This document shows, piece by piece, positions 22,976-35,811 of a stretch of 64,000 nucleotides of DNA. A model generated the notes under the pieces. It worked only from the letters and a program-made list of their open reading frames with translations. It had not been told where the DNA came from and searched no databases. The DNA is taken from assembly GCA_964036295.1 (NCBI GenBank), contig OZ038462.1, positions 2,115,501 to 2,179,500 on the forward strand, written 5' to 3'. The position numbers and the translations under genes were made by a program. Source of the DNA: Plumapathes pennacea (Eukaryota > Cnidaria > Anthozoa > Antipatharia > Myriopathidae). Each line of letters opens with the position of its first letter. Position 1 is the first letter of the stretch.

Positions 22976-23339
22976 GTTTCTTTTCAGTTTCAAGTTCGAA
23001 AGTAATTTGGCAACAGTATTCGGTTTCTCTTCGGAGAGAAAACTGCTGTCAAAGTGGAGACAAAAGGAGTGCTCGGGCTCAAACCCTCTCGGCTCCCATA
23101 ATCCTTTTTTAAACAGCGTCCAGTCTGCACACCTGTCGACTCATTTTTCAACGTAAAAACGGATGACTTCGAAAACGGAGGTTTGGTTTTCAAGTAAAAG
23201 CTGGACGTGGCTTTCCGACGGGATTATGCGGGAGCGATTCGGGGATATTCGTGAAAATCTCGGTGACAGGTGTTCATCACCCGACGACACAGCGAAGTTT
23301 TGTCACGTGAAGAGGCGATCATAAACAAAGTCTGTGGAG

Positions 23340-26300
23340 ATGGCGGCGGTTCATGGTGCAAGGCCTTTTCGCGAGACATATGACATCAAAGAAGAACTGG
23401 GAAAGTAAGGAGAACTAGCTTTTAATTGTAGTGACCTGCACGTGTTTCATCTCCGCTGATTTTGTGTGAATTTATCCAGAGGAGCCTTCAGCATTGTACG
23501 CCGTTGTGTACACAAGGAGACAAAAGTTGAGTATGCCGCGAAAATTATCAACACGAAAAAGATGTCCTCTAGAGGTAAGCTGAAATGTGTCAATGTGTTC
23601 CACTTTTGCTAGTTGTATATCCAATATTAAAATTATACAATGTACAAATCAGTCGAGAGTAAACTTGGTGCATGGACTGCCGTGATCGAGAATATGGCGT
23701 CCAAATTTAGATTTCCTCGAGGATAAATATTCTCGACACATCTTTGGTGTTAGAGGAAGGCAGGGAAAGAACACTATTAATTTGTGTTCAGACACTGTTT
23801 CATGTGAGAGTCCTCACAAAAGCAAGCTTTTTAACACTCGACCCGACTCATGGACAAAGAAATTATGTTGAAACAGATGGTGTTTCGTCACAATGATTTC
23901 TTAGCTCTAGGGCTGCAATGGAAGTCCTGGTCTTAATGTTATTTTCTGTCATACTCAGATCTTCAAAAGCTGGAAAGAGAGGCAAGGATCTGCCGCCGGT
24001 TGAAACATGCGAACGTCGGTAAATATGAAGTTCCCACCCGTTGTGGTTTTTAAATTGTTTTTAATGCACCTTCGCTCTAGCAGCTTAAAAATTTATTCGA
24101 AATCAGGAATCTTGCTACAAAAGTTTGATATTTCCTCAGAAAGTAGCTGTGATTTTCAGCGGCTTCTCTGTTGTGTATTTTCTTAAATTTATAACCCACA
24201 AATTCAAAATCATTAATATTTGGCAAGTTTCTTCTGATTTTGTTTTAGATAATTTATATGGCGAAGATTTTATTATATTCCCTTGGGAGTTTCGTGACTT
24301 TCGCTTGTCGAACAGTGAAGTAGCGTAATAAATTTGACTTCGTATTTGTAACTTCGGCTAAAAAGTCTTACGTTACACTGTACAGCTGCAAATCCAGTGA
24401 TCTGCTCGGCGATTGAATGTAATATAATTTTAACGCCACATATGTCTGTGTGGTTACGAACATTTGTGAAAACACGAACATCAGTTGAAGAGACCATGGC
24501 TGTGCAGTACCATCTGTTCCGACCCATCTGATCGACCATACATCTTGAATTTTTAATCGGTTCGCTGTCATCGGGTGCTAATTGATTTCACAGTGTGCGC
24601 CCATGATCAGAAACGCAGTGAAATAGTAAATCCAGTCAGATGCATGCAAATGATTATTAAGTGTTGCCGAGGTCTTTTCTACTCGATTTGGCTCCGTATG
24701 AATAATGTAAACATCAGGAGACCTCTTAAAACAAAACAATATTTATTACATTAATTTATGATAAAGCCTGAAAGCACTATGCAGATCTAAGATGGGTACA
24801 AACTGTATAATTTTTTAGTTTCAATCTTTACTGGTGCAAATCATAAAACAGTACTTCCTATTATACCTCATCAGATCAGAGTACAGCTTATTTGCAATTT
24901 CAGTGCTGTTTTATGAATTCTCTTTTTTTATCTGGCTAATTTTTATGGAAAATAATACATGGGCGTACGGAATTATGAAGTTGATTTTTGCTCACTCGTG
25001 AGATATCGAGATGAACACGAGAAGATAAATTTCACATCTCGAAGTGTCCATGTAGAATTTTGGTCAGATACTGAGATTGTGTGATAACATGCAAGATCCA
25101 TTGCTTGGCTGATATCAACACACATAAAAATATTGTATTTGTGTCATAATCCAAATGGCTGCAATGGAACAGAAGAGCTAATTTGGATATCAGATGGGTT
25201 GATATATAAAGTGGAAGCATCAGGTGTTGACTGCCAGAATTATTGTCAAGCAATTATAAATGCTCTATGTAGGGGGCCAAAATATATTTCCATGGGGTCA
25301 TCCAGCTTTGAGTCACAACCAATATCAATAAATACAACAGAACCCCACTAACTTGAATTCCCAAGGGAAGTGCGAAATAGTTAAAGTTAGCAGGAGTTCA
25401 AGTTAGCTGATAGTAAATGACTGAAAGGAAAATCCAAGGGAAATGGGTTTGAGTTAGTTCTACTGTACTACTAACTGCAGCTTTCAAACTCTGAGTTGTA
25501 AAGAAATAATAACCCTTCATCTTGCAATGTCACATCACATCCCCTTTGAGAATATTTGTTGCATATCGAAATCAACAGAAACACTTAATTTGACTGAGGG
25601 GAGGGGGACCAATAATTGGTAACTTGTTTCAGGAGGTACTTCCTGAAACAAGTTTCCAATAATTATTGGTATGCTCACTACTGCAACTAATGTTTCAATA
25701 TTGAATGAAAATATAGTTGGTTGGTGTAACAGCTTTATTGGATGGCAGGAACATTTTAAATCCTCTGGGAAAGAAAAGCTATTGTTTTGGAAGTTTCATT
25801 GTTTGATCCAACATGGTCACCAAGTAAACCTCTATTGATTGTGCCCTTGATTGACAAACCCTTTGTTTATTTGTTTGTTACTTTACAGTCCGTCTGCATG
25901 AAAGTTTAGCTGAGGAAGGCTATCATTATTTGGTCTTCGATTTGTAAGTTAGTGAAGCTCACAGAATTAAACTTGCATTCATGTTTCTCTTTTACATTCT
26001 TCGTGCTTACATGTAAACTGACATTTTTGTTTTGACAGCTGTTGACCATGTATCTGTAAGCCAAATATTATTACTGTACTGTTTGTCCCAATGAGTTTTT
26101 GTTAAACATTTCTCACATATACCTCACTTTTCTAACAAAAAAAGGTATCTGTGATTGGTCCAGAAGAGGAAATCGAGGTCTCCAGATCAGACACTGAGGG
26201 GGGAGGGGTTGGGTTGCGTGCAGACGTCAGCTTGATGCATCTGAAAATTAGGCTAGCCCTGTACAAACTGCCAAATGATTATTTATATCCCTGACTAATA

Positions 26301-29300
26301 TAATTTCACATAATTGGGTACTTTACATTGTATGATGTTGTTCTAGGGTCACTGGGGGAGAACTCTTTGAAGATATCGTAGCAAGGGAATATTACAGTGA
26401 AGCTGATGCAAGGTATTTATATATTGTGATTATTCTGATTTTGGTTGTGTATTCCCTGACACACCAATCCAACATAACACAGTGGATTTGCATTACTGCC
26501 ACATTACACTTCCTTGACCTAATAATACATTCCAATCACATGTCGACCAAACTGACCAATTTCTGGAGAGACCACACTAATATTAAATTGTCTGATGATG
26601 TCACTGAACTCTGAAGATGATTACTTCTGCACAGGTGATCAAAATGTCAGTCACCAATAACAGTTTCTCTGAAGACTGTACTCTCACCCTAACCTGCAAA
26701 ACAGACAGATTTCACCTGCTGCTTTGCAAGGCTGAAAAATACTGTCTTGGAAACCGAGCTGACAGATGACTTCCATGATGTCATGGTAGCTGTGTCAAGA
26801 GTGACCAATCAGAAATCTTTCTTTGATCTTACTTCTTGATATTTGAAAGCTAAATTTCGATTGGACAAAACCTATGTTGTCATGGAAATGGTTTGTTGAC
26901 TCGGTTTCACAGATGGTATTTTTTGGCCTCGCAAAGCAACAGGCAGGAAATTCGTCCATTTTTTGCAGGCTGGGTGCAAATAATTTTTCTGATAATAATT
27001 TTGTTGTGTTTTTATTTTCAACCAGTCACTGCATTCAGCAAATCTTGGAAAGTGTTCAACATTGTCACCATAACAATGTTGTTCACAGGGACTTGAAGGT
27101 GAGAACAGCTTAATTAGTTTGTTTGGACCAATCCAAAATTGTAGCTATTTTACAAACTCAAAGAAGTTACACTATTACTTTCAACAGTCATCCATAAATG
27201 GCTACAAAAGTATCTCATATAGTGTAATTTATCCAACTATTCGTTTTTCATTGATGCCCAGGTTGGTGATTTTGAGCACAACATTGCATATTTTGTTTTC
27301 GTAGCCTGAAAATCTCTTGTTGGCCAGCAAAGAGAAGGGTGCAGCAGTGAAACTGGCTGACTTTGGTCTTGCTATTGAAACTGATGGGGACAAAATGGGC
27401 TGGTATGGTAAGTAGAGACCAGCGTTTGCACACGTGCATTATGTACAGTGTAGTTTCTATTAGGGCCCTAACAATCACTTACCAGCCAGTCAGTGGCTAT
27501 TCTGCAGGGTGCGTTAAACACTTTGTTTACTAAATGGCACTTTAATGCAGGTCATGGCAATTCATGTTTCCACGGTGATGAACCCCAACAAGTGTACAGG
27601 ACCCAGGATGCAGCTGTGCTCTCCCCAGTACAATGTTCTGTTCACACCCTGTCAAATAACTTCTGAAAATGTGCACACCCTCATGCAATATTACAAGACA
27701 TTCTTTCTCTTGAGCTTGTACAGCAGAGTCATACTGACAGACACTAAGCCATTACCGATTTCCTAAATAGTAAATGCACTTAATAGTTGTGATGAGTGCT
27801 TTAATCTGTTTCTGTTGCTCAGGGTTTGCTGGAACACCTGGCTACTTGTCTCCTGAAGTGTTAAAGAAGGATCCTTATGGCAGAGCTGTTGACCTGTGGG
27901 CATGTGGTAAGTTAATGCAGATTATTCCAACCATTTGAGAAGAAAATGTATGAGTAATGTAGTGATAATATTGATCATTCCTGTGCAAGTTGCAACTTTT
28001 CCATATTGCACGTGATGATTGCACTGATGAGAGACTGAAAGAGGAAATATTGAAGATGATTACTTTTGGGAGTGAAAGAATACATGTATGGTAATTTGGT
28101 AACACCACACCGCATGTAAAACCTTTTTTTCTTCTAAATATAAGATAAATTCTGATTAATGGAAATATTTTAGTTTCATACAAAACTTCAGAGTGCAGAA
28201 TTTAGCTAATTTGTATTACAAAAGTTGCATGATTATAGGGGACATTTCAAATGTGCTGCTGTCAGTTGGAGCAGACTGCTTATGGTATTTACCTTGTGTT
28301 AGGTGTCATATTGTACATTTTATTGGTGGGTTATCCTCCATTCTGGGATGAAGATCAGCACAAGCTTTACCAACAGATCAAGTCTGGTGCTTTTGATGTA
28401 AGTAATGAATATTGAATGCCATATCCAAGTCCTGGGCCCGGTTGCGTAGAACGCTAACGCCCTAGCCTGCGTGTTCACGGGCGATGTCGCCCGTAAATAC
28501 TGTTCAACCACATCGAATGAGACCGCCAGCTACGCAGGCTAATATAAGGCCCTGGAGAGTGAGCTTGAGTTCCCTGAATTCGGCCTACCACAAGTTGTGT
28601 TAACTACTAGCCCATATGGCTCGTGAGGACCAAGAACAATGTTCGAGCCCTTGCTCATTGCATCATATTTTCGTTGTATTTTTATATTTTCTTGTTCTTC
28701 CTTAGTATCCCTCCCCTGAATGGGACACAGTTACAGATGAAGCTAAGGTGATGTGTTGCTGTCCTGTCCTGTGTTGTTTCTATGCACAAAAAAGCATTTT
28801 TCCCTCAGTATCTGAGACATCGGAAAGCTAGTAATTGGGATAACTAGTTTTGCTCCGATGAAGGGCTCGAAGCGCCAGCTCAAAAATCTTAACGGCGTCC
28901 AGTTATCATACATAAACCCCTAGTCTGTGCATCATACGTTTGTTTCCCCACGCCGACGAATCAAACACTATTTCTCCCAAGTAATAACTTTGATGTCACA
29001 GTACAATAACTTCATGGTTGTGAGAAGAACACTTTTTCAACAAGTTATAAGCCAAAGGATACTGGTGGCGTTTGGAGAAGAACCCAATTAAATAGAAGTG
29101 CGGGCATTAACCGCGCACGTGTGCCTTGTACTTGGTTGCGTGAGCAGATCACACGGGGGTTTCCTTTTGTTCCTGATTCAAGAATGATGCCAATCCAAAA
29201 GCGTAGCAAACACAAACCCGCTCTATCACCGGGATTTCACGTGCTTCTGTTGATGCTGTTTAGTTAACTGCTGTCCCGTAACGTTTGTAGGAGTTGATTA

Positions 29301-32300
29301 ACAAGATGCTGACAGTGGATCAGAGCAAAAGGATCACAGCAGCTAATGCGCTCGTGCACCCGTGGATTGTGGTAAAGTTTTAAATGTTTTTACTCCAAAG
29401 TGAAAATCACAGCAGATCTAAAGTACCTGTAAGTTTGAGTAAGATAATGCGGTGTTACGTTCGCGTACACGTTTGAAACGTCGGGGGTTTTTTTTGTTTT
29501 GTTTGTTTGTTTGTTTGTTTTTTTTGCCTGTTTGTTTGCGGTCGATTTAGCTCCGTTGTTAATCGATTTATTTCCGTTGTTAATTCTAGAATCGGGAACG
29601 TGTTGCCTCTAAAGTCCATCGCCAAGAGACACTTGATGGATTAAAGAAATTCAACGCCCGAAGGAAACTGAAGGTTTGTGCTTTAGACGACTAAGAGATC
29701 GCCCGGACACTGAGTTTCTGTCAAGCCTCGTTTTCCTTGTGCACAGCTGATGTTATAAAAAATGCATCGACCTAACTTCTAGTTGAGTATCGAGTCCTAG
29801 TATTGAGCCGGTTTCTGCCTTGAATTTTTGCGAACGTTAGACTGAACTACAAACTCTGCTTGAATCTTGTGCAATGACCGCTGACTCAAAAATAAGCTGG
29901 GCGCACGTGCGTACGCACACTCACTGATTTGTAAACGCGGAGAATTCTGTTTGTGTTTTACCAGGGTGCTATCCTGACCACACTCTTGGCTACAAGTCAT
30001 AGCTGGTCTTCAGGTATACAACACTGTGACCTTATGTTTGTTGTCTTTTCCAGGGCGCCATCTTAACGACCATTGTGGCCCGTAGGTTTTCAGCTAACTC
30101 AGGTATAAAATTAAATCATAAACGATAAATATTTGTACATAATAGTATAAACCACAACACAACTATGCTACGATAGCCACAATAATCATCGTCTATCAAG
30201 AAAAGGCATCAGGCCGTTTATGACATTTGTTTGCACATAACTGTTAAATCATGCACAATCTCATTTACGGACGGTAATAATTATAAATCATCTAACACAC
30301 GTGACCAAATCAATTGACAAATAACACGGCACTTTCGAGTTGACTGTTTTTTATTTAATAAACCAAGTTGTCTGTCTTTCTCTCTAGCAGCCTCATATCT
30401 GCCTAACTAAACCTCTGGGAGGTTTTGAATATAAGTCCGTCATGAAGTACTGAACTAATTGTTATAATTGCGTAGAAATGTAAAGAGATAACCGATGAAC
30501 TATTTAAACCCCAAAACGTTGCTACCAGTTTACTCCAACATTTGAAAAGATCTGAACGCTGCTGATTATATCCATAACTGCACTAAATATTATAATACGT
30601 GAAAAAACTTCCTGTCATCTAACTCGGCTGAAGTATACTGTCTTGTACTGTGACTCACTGTTAAACCTTTCGGACTACTGTTACGTAAATGTAATATTTC
30701 TCAATATAAATACCGTATACTGGATACTAATGTGAAGTCTTGTGCAAGTCGCTCTAAATGTCCAGGTTTAAGTATATTGCTTTTGTATTTCATAGTTCGT
30801 CCCCTCACAGTGGGCAGAAAAAAGGTGAGGTTTGCTATCCGGCGTTGTTGCTTTGAAGCTTTGAATTATCTGAATCAGTCTCTTCTCGTCATTGTATTGG
30901 TTTGGTGTTGCCGTTGTCTTCGGAAATAACGTATTAAGTGATGCTATTGTCCACAGGGTTCTGAGGAAGAGTTAATGACTCATTCGGAAGATGAAAACGA
31001 AAACGTAGACATTTCTGCTAAAGGTTTGTTACTTAAGTTTACCCACAATTCATTCGCTTTTAATAGGCCATTTTCTCAAGGCAACGTGCGCATCTGAACT
31101 TTACAACGTTCACGCATGAGTGCTCGCTAAACAATTCTCATATCGAAGGTTGTGACCCGTCAAGCTTGGATGCGCGCGCAACCTTGAGATAATGGTCTAT
31201 TGACTCGTGATTTTGTATTTGTCGACAGCGCGCGAGCAGGAGATCATTCGTCTGACACAGAAACTTATCACCAGCATAACCGCAGGAGACTTTGAAACGT
31301 ACAGGTCAGTACACTGCACGTGTTGCTTAGTAACAGGTCACGTGATGTGTGTTGCTTAGTAACAGGTCACGTGATGTATGTTGCTTGATCTCTTCCTCAG
31401 TAAGTTGGTGGACACTCGTCTGACCGCGTTTGAGCCGGAGGCGAGAGGGAACCTCGTGGAGGGGCTTGAGTTCCACAAGTTTTATTTCGATAATCGTGAG
31501 TCTGTTGTACTTTTAATTCATCGTCGCCGCTTTTCTCTCGTCCGTTTCGTTAGATCTTGTTCTTCAGCTGTTTTGTCTGTCCTGGCACGTCTCCTGTTTT
31601 TCCAGCTTCCCATTCTTTGGTTCCTTTACTCGCGTATTTGTTTGTTTGTTTGTTTTGCCATTCTTTTCGTGTGGTACAGTTTTTCCCCGTCCTTCTCTTT
31701 TCTTTTTTCACCCGGTTACGTTTGTTTCCCTTCCATTTTCTTTTTGTAATTATCAGTACCACCATCCTATCTCTGTCTTTTTATCTTTTTATCTTTTTAT
31801 CTTTTTATCTTTCTATCTTCCTTTTCTTGTGGTACCGTGTCCTTCTGTACATTTTGTTTGTGTGATTTGTCGCTGTTCGTTGAGTCCCATCACTACCACC
31901 ATCTTATCTGTCTTTCCATCTTTCTTTTCTTGTGGTACCGTATCCTTCTTTACATTTTGTTTGTGTGATTTGTCGCTGTTCGTTGAGTCCCATCACTACC
32001 ACCATCTTATCTGTCTTTCCATCTTTCTTTTCTTGTGGTACCGTGTCCTTCTTTACATTTTGTTTGTGTATTTTGTTTCTTCAGTCTACAGTAAGAGAGC
32101 GACTCCCGTCAGCACTACCATCTTATCTCCTCACGTGCACATGCTGGGCGAAGAGGCCGCTTGCATTTGTTACGTGAGACTCACTCAGTACCTCGACAGG
32201 TGAGAGCTATTGTGGCCATTTACCGCTCTGTCTGTTTGTTTACCCGTCTGTCTGTTTGTTTACCTGTTGTTTACCCGTCTGTCTCCTTGTTTACCTGTTT

Positions 32301-32624
32301 GTTTATCCATCTTGTTTACCTGTCTGTGTCTCTTTACCCATCACAAATTTACTTTGTTCTCAAGCTCTTTTCCTACCCAGGGAAAACAGCTTGGGAACAA
32401 GGGTGGGTGAGGGACTGGTAATGAGTTTAATCACACCAAAACTTGATTTAGTCAATATTTGATTTGGTCAATATTTATAAACCTTCAATTCACGTGCGAT
32501 CCTTAGCTCCAGTCTCCCGTGCACCAAGCAAAGCGAGGAGACCCGCATCTGGCACAGGAGAGAGGGCCGATGGGTAAACGTGCACTTCCATCGCTCCAAC
32601 ATGACGGCGTCTACAGGAAGTTGA
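23340..32624 (+). CDS. CAMK2: Calcium/calmodulin-dependent protein kinase II
   Basis: Multimeric Ser/Thr kinase activated by Ca2+/calmodulin. Exons: 23340-23404, 23480-23574, 23959-24018, 25889-25943, 26347-26412, 27026-27098, 27305-27407, 27823-27906, 28303-28397, 28706-28747, 29291-29371, 29590-29673, then either 29965-30013 or 30054-30102, then 30811-30824, 30957-31023, 31229-31304, 31401-31495, 32085-32199, 32507-32624. Every junction is in phase: 1437 nt, 478 aa. Kinase domain: GKGAFS at 21-26, Lys43, HRDLKPEN around Asp136, DFG at 157-159. Autophosphorylation Thr287 lies in HRQETLD, followed by the calmodulin helix FNARRKLK and Thr306/Thr307. A short acidic linker leads to the hub domain (about 345-478). 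The oxidation-sensitive Met-Met before HRQET in vertebrates is Lys-Val here. The 14-nt exon gives a VGRKK linker. Confidence 0.97.
26693..26969. mobile_element. MITE family 3, copy in CaMKII intron 5
   Basis: Inverted arms CCTGCAAAA..TGCTTTGCAAGGC and GCCTCGCAAAGCAACAGGCAGG..TTGCAGG. The same arms occur in erlin intron 11 (52830-53072). Confidence 0.7.
28463..28541. mobile_element. Short inverted-repeat element in CaMKII intron 9
   Basis: Ends TAGCCTGCGT and ACGCAGGCTA are inverted copies 79 bp apart, with an inner GGGCGA/TCGCCC stem. Confidence 0.5.
29965..30013 (+). CDS. CAMK2: CaMKII alternative exon 13a (calmodulin-binding helix)
   Basis: 49-nt exon with acceptor TTTTACCAG and donor GTATAC. 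It reads [16 protein letters not shown], the C-terminal half of the calmodulin-binding/autoinhibitory segment, including the Thr306/Thr307 pair. Same length and phase as exon 13b. Confidence 0.88.
30054..30102 (+). CDS. CAMK2: CaMKII alternative exon 13b (calmodulin-binding helix)
   Basis: 49-nt exon with acceptor TCTTTTCCAG and donor GTATAA, starting 40 nt after 13a. It reads [16 protein letters not shown]: the GAILTT core is the same as in 13a but the following residues differ, with Arg-Arg replacing Thr-Ser. 24 of 49 bases match 13a by hand count. Confidence 0.88.
31062..31201. mobile_element. MITE in CaMKII intron 15
   Basis: 140-bp element with ends AATAGGCCATTTTCTCAAGG and CCTTGAGATAATGGTCTATT, imperfect inverted repeats. 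The end motif AATAGGCCATTTC is also seen near 6200 and 17145. Confidence 0.65.
31320..31384 (+). repeat. 32-bp direct duplication in CaMKII intron 16
   Basis: TGTTGCTTAGTAACAGGTCA..GATGT block occurs twice back to back, next to the exon 17 acceptor. Confidence 0.7.
31783..32075 (+). repeat. Tandem repeats in CaMKII intron 17
   Basis: A short (TCTTTTTA)n tract at 31783-31815 leads into a 102-bp unit repeated about 2.5 times (TGTCGCTGTT at 31869 and 31971). 102 is a multiple of 3, which keeps a long false reading frame open. Confidence 0.85.
32220..32340 (+). repeat. CTGTCTGTTTGTTTACC repeat in CaMKII intron 18
   Basis: Imperfect repeats of a 16-17-bp unit, about six copies. Confidence 0.75.
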
Positions 32625-33228
32625 GTCAGCGGTATTCAGACTGCGTTGTGTGGCTCTGAATGTGGCCAATTGAATGTGAGTGACGAAGCATACAATGGAG
32701 TGGAGCTGAGAGTGACGTCACCAGTTTACCAGCCGAACGTACAAATGACTTTGAGTCACAGGCTGAGGATTGTCCTTGAGTTTCAAATATTTAAATTGGC
32801 ATCTGCAGCATAGCCAGGCGCTATTGAATTAAGTTATACCGTGTAAATAGATACTTTCTCAATTTTAGGTAATATTGTCAGTTTGTTAAAGGTGGAATAT
32901 TCAATGCCCAAACGATTTAGTTTCGCTCTTTAGAAAGAACTCCATTCCAAATACGCATTCATGAAGTCTGACTGAAGAATTCGCTCTGGTTTATAACATA
33001 TCGCATCATAAACTGTTTTCCCGAGTAACTCCCGAGTATCTTCCGAGTATCTTCTGAGTATCTGCCCAATCAGCTTCTTATAGTCGCGAAAGAGTATCGA
33101 GTTTATTACGTAATATACGACAGTAGCAAGCGAGGTAAATAATTGCGAAATGTAATGCGTCTTTGTCAACACTGCAAAGCAACTCATCAGAGAAGTGTAA
33201 AAACCTCTGAGAATATTACGTTTGAGCA

Positions 33229-33350
33229 CGCGCTGTCATGTGTGACGTCACTGTGTAGGAACACGTGCTGTCAAATGACGTCACTGTAGAAATATGTTTT
33301 AATACGCCCGTCATGTGACGTCATTATGTGTAGGAATATGTTTTCACACG
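33229..33350. repeat. Degenerate 33-40-bp repeat carrying CRE palindromes
   Basis: TGACGTCA occurs at 33243-33250, 33276-33283 and 33316-33323 inside diverged repeats that share ACGCG/CGTG..TGTCA and GTAGRAAYATGTTTT. Whether the sites bind CREB/ATF is unknown. Confidence 0.6.
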
Positions 33351-35645
33351 CGTTGTCACATGTGAAATTTGCTATCCGACATAAACACCGATCGAAAGTT
33401 TGCCATCGTGTTTCGGTTAGAACTTTTGACGAAGGATTTTGAACAAGTGAATGTCGTTGTGGGCTTTGCATTTCACCTTTAAAAACTAAGTTGCTAATCG
33501 TTCACAATTTCATAGACACTAGAGTTTAGCAGACAGTTATTTATTGCGTTAACAGATATCTAGGTGTTAGAATATGAGGAATTTAAAGAGCCTTGCACAA
33601 TTCAGGCAGAGAATAAATACGACCAGAATATTGCTATTTATTTCCTGGAGGCAAACTTGTGACGCGTAACGAGAAGCCTCACCTTAGATTCAGGTTCTGT
33701 ATTAAAGACTCTAAAAGTCCTATACCCACTTCATTGCGTTGAATTGCCTCCTGCGACCGGGAATTCATATCCAGTTGAACTATGGGAAATCACGATAAAA
33801 AGCCCACAATCCTTTGCGCGCACACTCGTGCGGCTGGAGTAAGCTTGGCGTTTCCGCTGATATTTACGTACTTGACAGTGTTTTGAAGATCGCGAAATGC
33901 AGAGTTCCAGTCTCTCCCAGGCCCCAGCGCACCTGATTGCCAGGCCTTGCTCGGACTTCAACTTTACAGACCGATTGCCTCCCTCGGTGCCTTTCTCTCT
34001 AAAGAAAAGGGTAATTTCCCTACAACATGTATAGTTCCGTTTCTGGCACTAATGAGCGGGAACTTGTTCCTGCAGTCTGAACGGAAAATTATGAAAAAGC
34101 CTTGTAACGCAGTAACTGACTCGACGGACACTGCGTTGTCTCAACGGATTTTCCTGTACATCCGTTGTTTTACGGTTTGCGTACTCAGGAAATTGTCGGA
34201 GGGGATTGATTCTTAGCTGAAGAATGCATGCAACACTGAGTCATACACGCCATTTGCCGAATTTAGCAACCTAAAACTGCATTCGTGATTGAAATGTAGA
34301 CAAGAAAGGGCTCCCCGTGGGACGCTGCGCGCTCGACAAAATGAAGACGCTTTGACCGTAAAGTGTCTAAGCATGACGCCACGAACCATTTCTGCCCTAA
34401 ACGTATCTGAGTCAGTGCCAATACACGAACACAAAATCCTCCCCAAATAACTGCAAGTGTTTTGCGGTTATGGATCGTCAATCTCCAGGAAGGCGAGTTA
34501 ATCATGTGACCAATATGCCCTGCTCTGAACACAAAGAGTTTTGATCCAGCGTTTTTTGTTTTTTTATGTTTTTGATTGCGAACATGGACTTTGGTAAAAA
34601 TTATTCCGCAATTAGTGAAGCTCTCTTGGTCAAGTCATTGATTTGTTGTGTTTGTACACATCCGTGACTTTCTTAGCATAGGCTCTATATGCAGCTGCCA
34701 ATATCAGAGCGGCATCGATATTATAAATAACTTAAGAACAAATTCACGAATAGCTCTTTTGCTTTATAAGGCTTGAGCAATTACTTTTTGTGGATTAAAG
34801 CCTTATTTTCTAAATTGTTTTGTCTATTTAAATAAATACAAAATTTTCTCCTGCAATTGTAAGCTTTTAATCAGTATTTCGTGATGTTCACCTGAAATGT
34901 AAACACTTTAAAAGCCAGCGGTAGGGATAAAAACAACGGTGTCGACTCAATGTCCCCATGCGTTGAGTCACCTGCACAACCGATCACAAGAGATAATGGC
35001 TTTGCTTTAAAAAAATCTGAAAATAAAACGAATCTACATTATTTGTCTGGGCATTATCATTCCTGATGCTCACGACAAACATAATGATCATTTGAGCGCG
35101 TGTCTCCATAATTTGTAAAGCGTTTAAGCCAAGTGAATTTGAAAGATTTGCGAAACTCTGTGAGCGCAGCGGGGGACTTCTAGTTCACACTTGTTTTGCT
35201 CACTAAACCTCTCGTGCGGCGGCGCTCATGAGCAGGGTGGCTCTTCAAGATCTCTATCTACGGTTCAGACCAATCGTGCAATCCAGGTATTCCCGATATA
35301 TAACATCTTGAAAAGACAAAGAGAACTTGTTAAAACAGATGAATATATACTCTGTTTTTAAACACGGGATAATGATGTTGCATCTTTGTTTCCGCCTCAG
35401 TAAATTGGGGAATTTCATAGCGCTGAAGGGTCAGGCTAGCTATGCACGACATTCAGATCCTTCCAGAATATAACCAGAACGCCTCAGAATTACTTTCACG
35501 GAAAACAACCAAAACATTCAATTATAGCTAGAAATTCAAATGGAAACGTATTTTCAGTATTATACTGACTTAATAACCTAATGATGGTGTGGTTCAATAG
35601 TGCGTGCAAGGCAAGGCTGAAAACTAAAATATGATCGACGAGATC

Positions 35646-35653
35646 TATAAATA
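35646..35653 (+). promoter_or_regulatory. TATA box candidate of the FoxQ2-like gene
   Basis: TATAAATA 166 bp upstream of the start codon, the best match in the region. Confidence 0.4.
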
Positions 35654-35811
35654 CACTCTGTATGTGGCCAGAGCTTAGCCTTCCCACGACTATCGCAATC
35701 GCCGGGTCTTCCCAATTATAGGATCAAACTTGGTATTGGCCTCCAAGGAATACATAAAAGAGGGTCTGGCTTGGTTTGAGAGTGGACTCAGAAGTAAGTG
35801 CAAGCACGGAC

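Larger units (their letters stand above)
32625..35811. other. CaMKII 3' flank and FoxQ2 upstream region
   Basis: No further gene supported. A candidate CaMKII poly(A) signal AATAAA is at 33612-33617. A three-site CRE cluster lies at 33243-33323. Several short frames at 33.7-34.5 kb look like chance. 34.5-35.7 kb is unique-looking AT-rich DNA and may include enhancers of the forkhead gene. Confidence 0.45.

Noticed and set aside
31378-32203. Long plus-strand frames rich in Phe, Ser, Leu and Cys
   Set aside because: Made of CaMKII exons 17-18 plus the 102-bp intronic repeat read through; phase-consistent splicing removes the repeat.
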